Below, one piece after another: positions 62,589 through 64,000 of a stretch of DNA of 64,000 nucleotides. Below the pieces are notes generated by a model. That model was not told where the DNA came from. It did no database searches and saw only the letters and a program-made list of their open reading frames with translations. How positions within the stretch are numbered: the stretch's first letter is position 1; each line of letters starts with the position of its first letter. The position numbers were made by a program, and so were the translations under genes. This DNA comes from Paenibacillus sp. OV219. Its GTDB lineage: Bacteria > Bacillota > Bacilli > Paenibacillales > Paenibacillaceae. The stretch spans positions 806,001 to 870,000 of the forward strand of contig NZ_FOCJ01000001.1 of assembly GCF_900110075.1 (NCBI RefSeq), given 5' to 3'.

Positions 62589-63567
62589 TCTGCTCCCGCT
62601 CATTCAGAATGAGACGCTCAAGGTATGGAAGAAGAAACGGTTTTTCGTAGTCGTTCTCGTGCTTCTCGTTCTTATTCCGATTTTTACGTATGCTCAAATG
62701 AAGATTGCGCAAACAAATCAGAAGAATTTCAACGATTGGCGCAATCAGCTCGTTCAACAAATTAATGAATACCAGAACATGCTCTCAAGCGACCGGATTC
62801 CGGAGGAGTGGAAGCGTCAACGTCGAATTGCGGTTCAGCAGCTCCAATACTATCTGGATCATGATGTCAATCCGAATTCGCCGAATGGCGTTACGTTCAC
62901 GCGCAGCTTCATGTCGAATGCGGTAACGTTGTTCTATCCACTGCTCGTTCTTGCCGTTGCATCGGACCTTGTCTCGGGTGAACGGTCAACGGGGACGATC
63001 AAGATGTTGCTAACAAGACCTGTCCGAAGATGGAAGATCTTGTTTAGCAAGCTCATCGCGCTCACCTTTTATGTTTCTTTAACCGTTGTCGCGAGCGCCA
63101 TTCTCTGTTATCTTATATCAGGCGCAGTATTTGGCTATGGCGGCTGGCAGATGCCAGTCTTCACTGGCTTCGTTATTAACGGCTCGAGCGTAGAAAGCAC
63201 TTATGTGCATGCCGTACCGCAATGGCTCTTCGTGCTTATGGAAGGCGGACTCATCTGGGTATCGTCGATGACAGTCGCGATTCTGGCGCTGATGGTGTCC
63301 GTACTCGTTCGAAGCACAGCCGCAAGCATTGTAACGATGATGGCAGCGATTATCGCAGGGACGATTTTGTCGAGTATGTCCTCCTCCTGGGAGAGCGCTA
63401 AATATATTTTCGCGGTCAATTTGCAGCTTACCGACTATTTGGCAGGCTCTCCGCCACCGATACAAGGTATGACACTTTCTTTTTCACTGCTGATCCTTGC
63501 GATTTGGGCGGCTGCGGGACTGTTCGTCTCATTCCGTGTATTTACGAAACAGGACATCATGAATTAG
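62581..63567 (+). CDS. ABC-2 type transporter permease
   Basis: A 328-residue integral membrane protein. One N-terminal helix (about 22-42, FFVVVLVLLVLIPIFTY) is followed by a large extracytoplasmic, charged loop (about 45-110) and then five more helices, including TGTIKMLLTRPVRRWKI, the typical ABC-2 coupling region. TTG 62581 follows GGAGG by 9 bases; an earlier GTG at 62572 abuts the SD. It forms the channel for the preceding ATPase. The substrate cannot be inferred. Confidence 0.88.
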   Translation: MDSLLPLIQNETLKVWKKKRFFVVVLVLLVLIPIFTYAQMKIAQTNQKNFNDWRNQLVQQINEYQNMLSSDRIPEEWKRQRRIAVQQLQYYLDHDVNPNSPNGVTFTRSFMSNAVTLFYPLLVLAVASDLVSGERSTGTIKMLLTRPVRRWKILFSKLIALTFYVSLTVVASAILCYLISGAVFGYGGWQMPVFTGFVINGSSVESTYVHAVPQWLFVLMEGGLIWVSSMTVAILALMVSVLVRSTAASIVTMMAAIIAGTILSSMSSSWESAKYIFAVNLQLTDYLAGSPPPIQGMTLSFSLLILAIWAAAGLFVSFRVFTKQDIMN

Positions 63568-63639
63568 AATTGCTTGAAGTGAAGAGCGAATGCGAGTAAG
63601 GCGTTAAAAGATAGCATGAAGATTATAGAGGAGGAGCCT

Positions 63640-64000
63640 ATGACTGAGCAGATCAATCTGTTTACAGGCGAAACGAATTCGGCTGCTAGCAATTATGATG
63701 CAGACGACATTCAGGTGCTGGAAGGACTGACCGCAGTCCGCAAACGTCCCGGTATGTATATCGGCAGCACGAGCACATCCGGCCTGCATCATCTCGTCTG
63801 GGAGATTGTCGATAACGCGGTGGACGAGCATCTCGCGAAGTTCTGTTCCGCGATTGATGTGACGATACATAAAGACGGTTCGATTACCGTTCGCGATAAC
63901 GGACGTGGCATTCCGACGGGGATGCATAAAACCGGCATTCCGACGCCTCAGGTTGTGTTTACGATGCTGCATGCAGGCGGTAAATTTGGCGGCAACGGAT
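63640..64000 (+). CDS. parE: DNA topoisomerase IV subunit B, 5' part
   Basis: The first 120 residues of a GHKL-type topoisomerase ATPase subunit; the rest lies beyond the window. [34 protein letters not shown] and [14 protein letters not shown] form the ATP-binding fold. [10 protein letters not shown] (Gly after KF) favours ParE over GyrB, which usually has KFDG. ParE with ParC decatenates daughter chromosomes. GAGGAGG precedes ATG 63640. Confidence 0.85.
   Translation, partial: MTEQINLFTGETNSAASNYDADDIQVLEGLTAVRKRPGMYIGSTSTSGLHHLVWEIVDNAVDEHLAKFCSAIDVTIHKDGSITVRDNGRGIPTGMHKTGIPTPQVVFTMLHAGGKFGGNG

Overview
The window reads as a chromosomal segment of an endospore-forming Firmicute of the Paenibacillaceae type (Paenibacillus or a close relative). 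The evidence is the gene order of the Bacillus subtilis yloA-rpmB region (rqcH, Ca2+-ATPase, remA, gmk, rpoZ, coaBC, priA, def, fmt, rsmB, rlmN, prpC, prkC, rsgA, rpe, spoVM, rpmB, yloU, fakA/yloV, recG), sporulation genes (spoVM, a spoVIF-like gene, a GerM-like lipoprotein), strong AGGAGG-type ribosome binding sites, frequent TTG/GTG starts, and SLH and stalk-domain cell-wall proteins. No rRNA, tRNA, insertion sequence, CRISPR array or prophage was recognised.

Layout. 1-4.7 kb: divergent rqcH (cut by the window edge) and a P-type Ca2+-ATPase. 4.7-6.7 kb: a MerR-type regulator fused to a methyltransferase, followed by a second methyltransferase; each is preceded by a promoter with a 19-bp spacer. 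6.7-7.2 kb: a non-coding spacer full of perfect hairpins and repeats. 7.3-10 kb: dapF and a homocysteine methyltransferase/MTHF reductase. 10.1-30.5 kb: a long house-keeping block (nucleotide, CoA, translation-start, rRNA-modification, Ser/Thr kinase-phosphatase, ribosome-assembly, fatty-acid-kinase and recombination genes), interrupted by spoVM and the oppositely oriented rpmB.

30.6-41.8 kb: mostly minus-strand genes. A proline T-box leader precedes proB-proA-proC, and proC overlaps mtnW-mtnX-mtnB, so proline synthesis and methionine salvage appear to be one operon. mtnE and mtnU lie just beyond it. 41.9-45 kb: a LysR regulator divergent from leuCD, with a T-N11-A palindrome between them. 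45-50 kb: a cell-wall cluster (stalk-domain amidase, GerM-like lipoprotein, large SLH protein). 50-55 kb: endonuclease III, two small unknown proteins and a 1225-residue double dynamin whose 3' end is tandemly duplicated into the following spacer. 55.6-64 kb: an asymmetric heterodimeric ABC exporter, purT, an SGNH hydrolase, an ABC-2 type transporter pair and the start of parE.

The most unusual signals are: a leader element of about 65 bp at nearly 90% identity upstream of both the dynamin and the SGNH hydrolase genes; the hairpin spacer at 6.7-7.2 kb with stem-preserving variation; the exact 10-bp phased repeat after the dynamin gene; the MerR-methyltransferase pair; and the T-box proline/methionine-salvage operon. 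Function assignments rest on family recognition by eye. No database search was possible.
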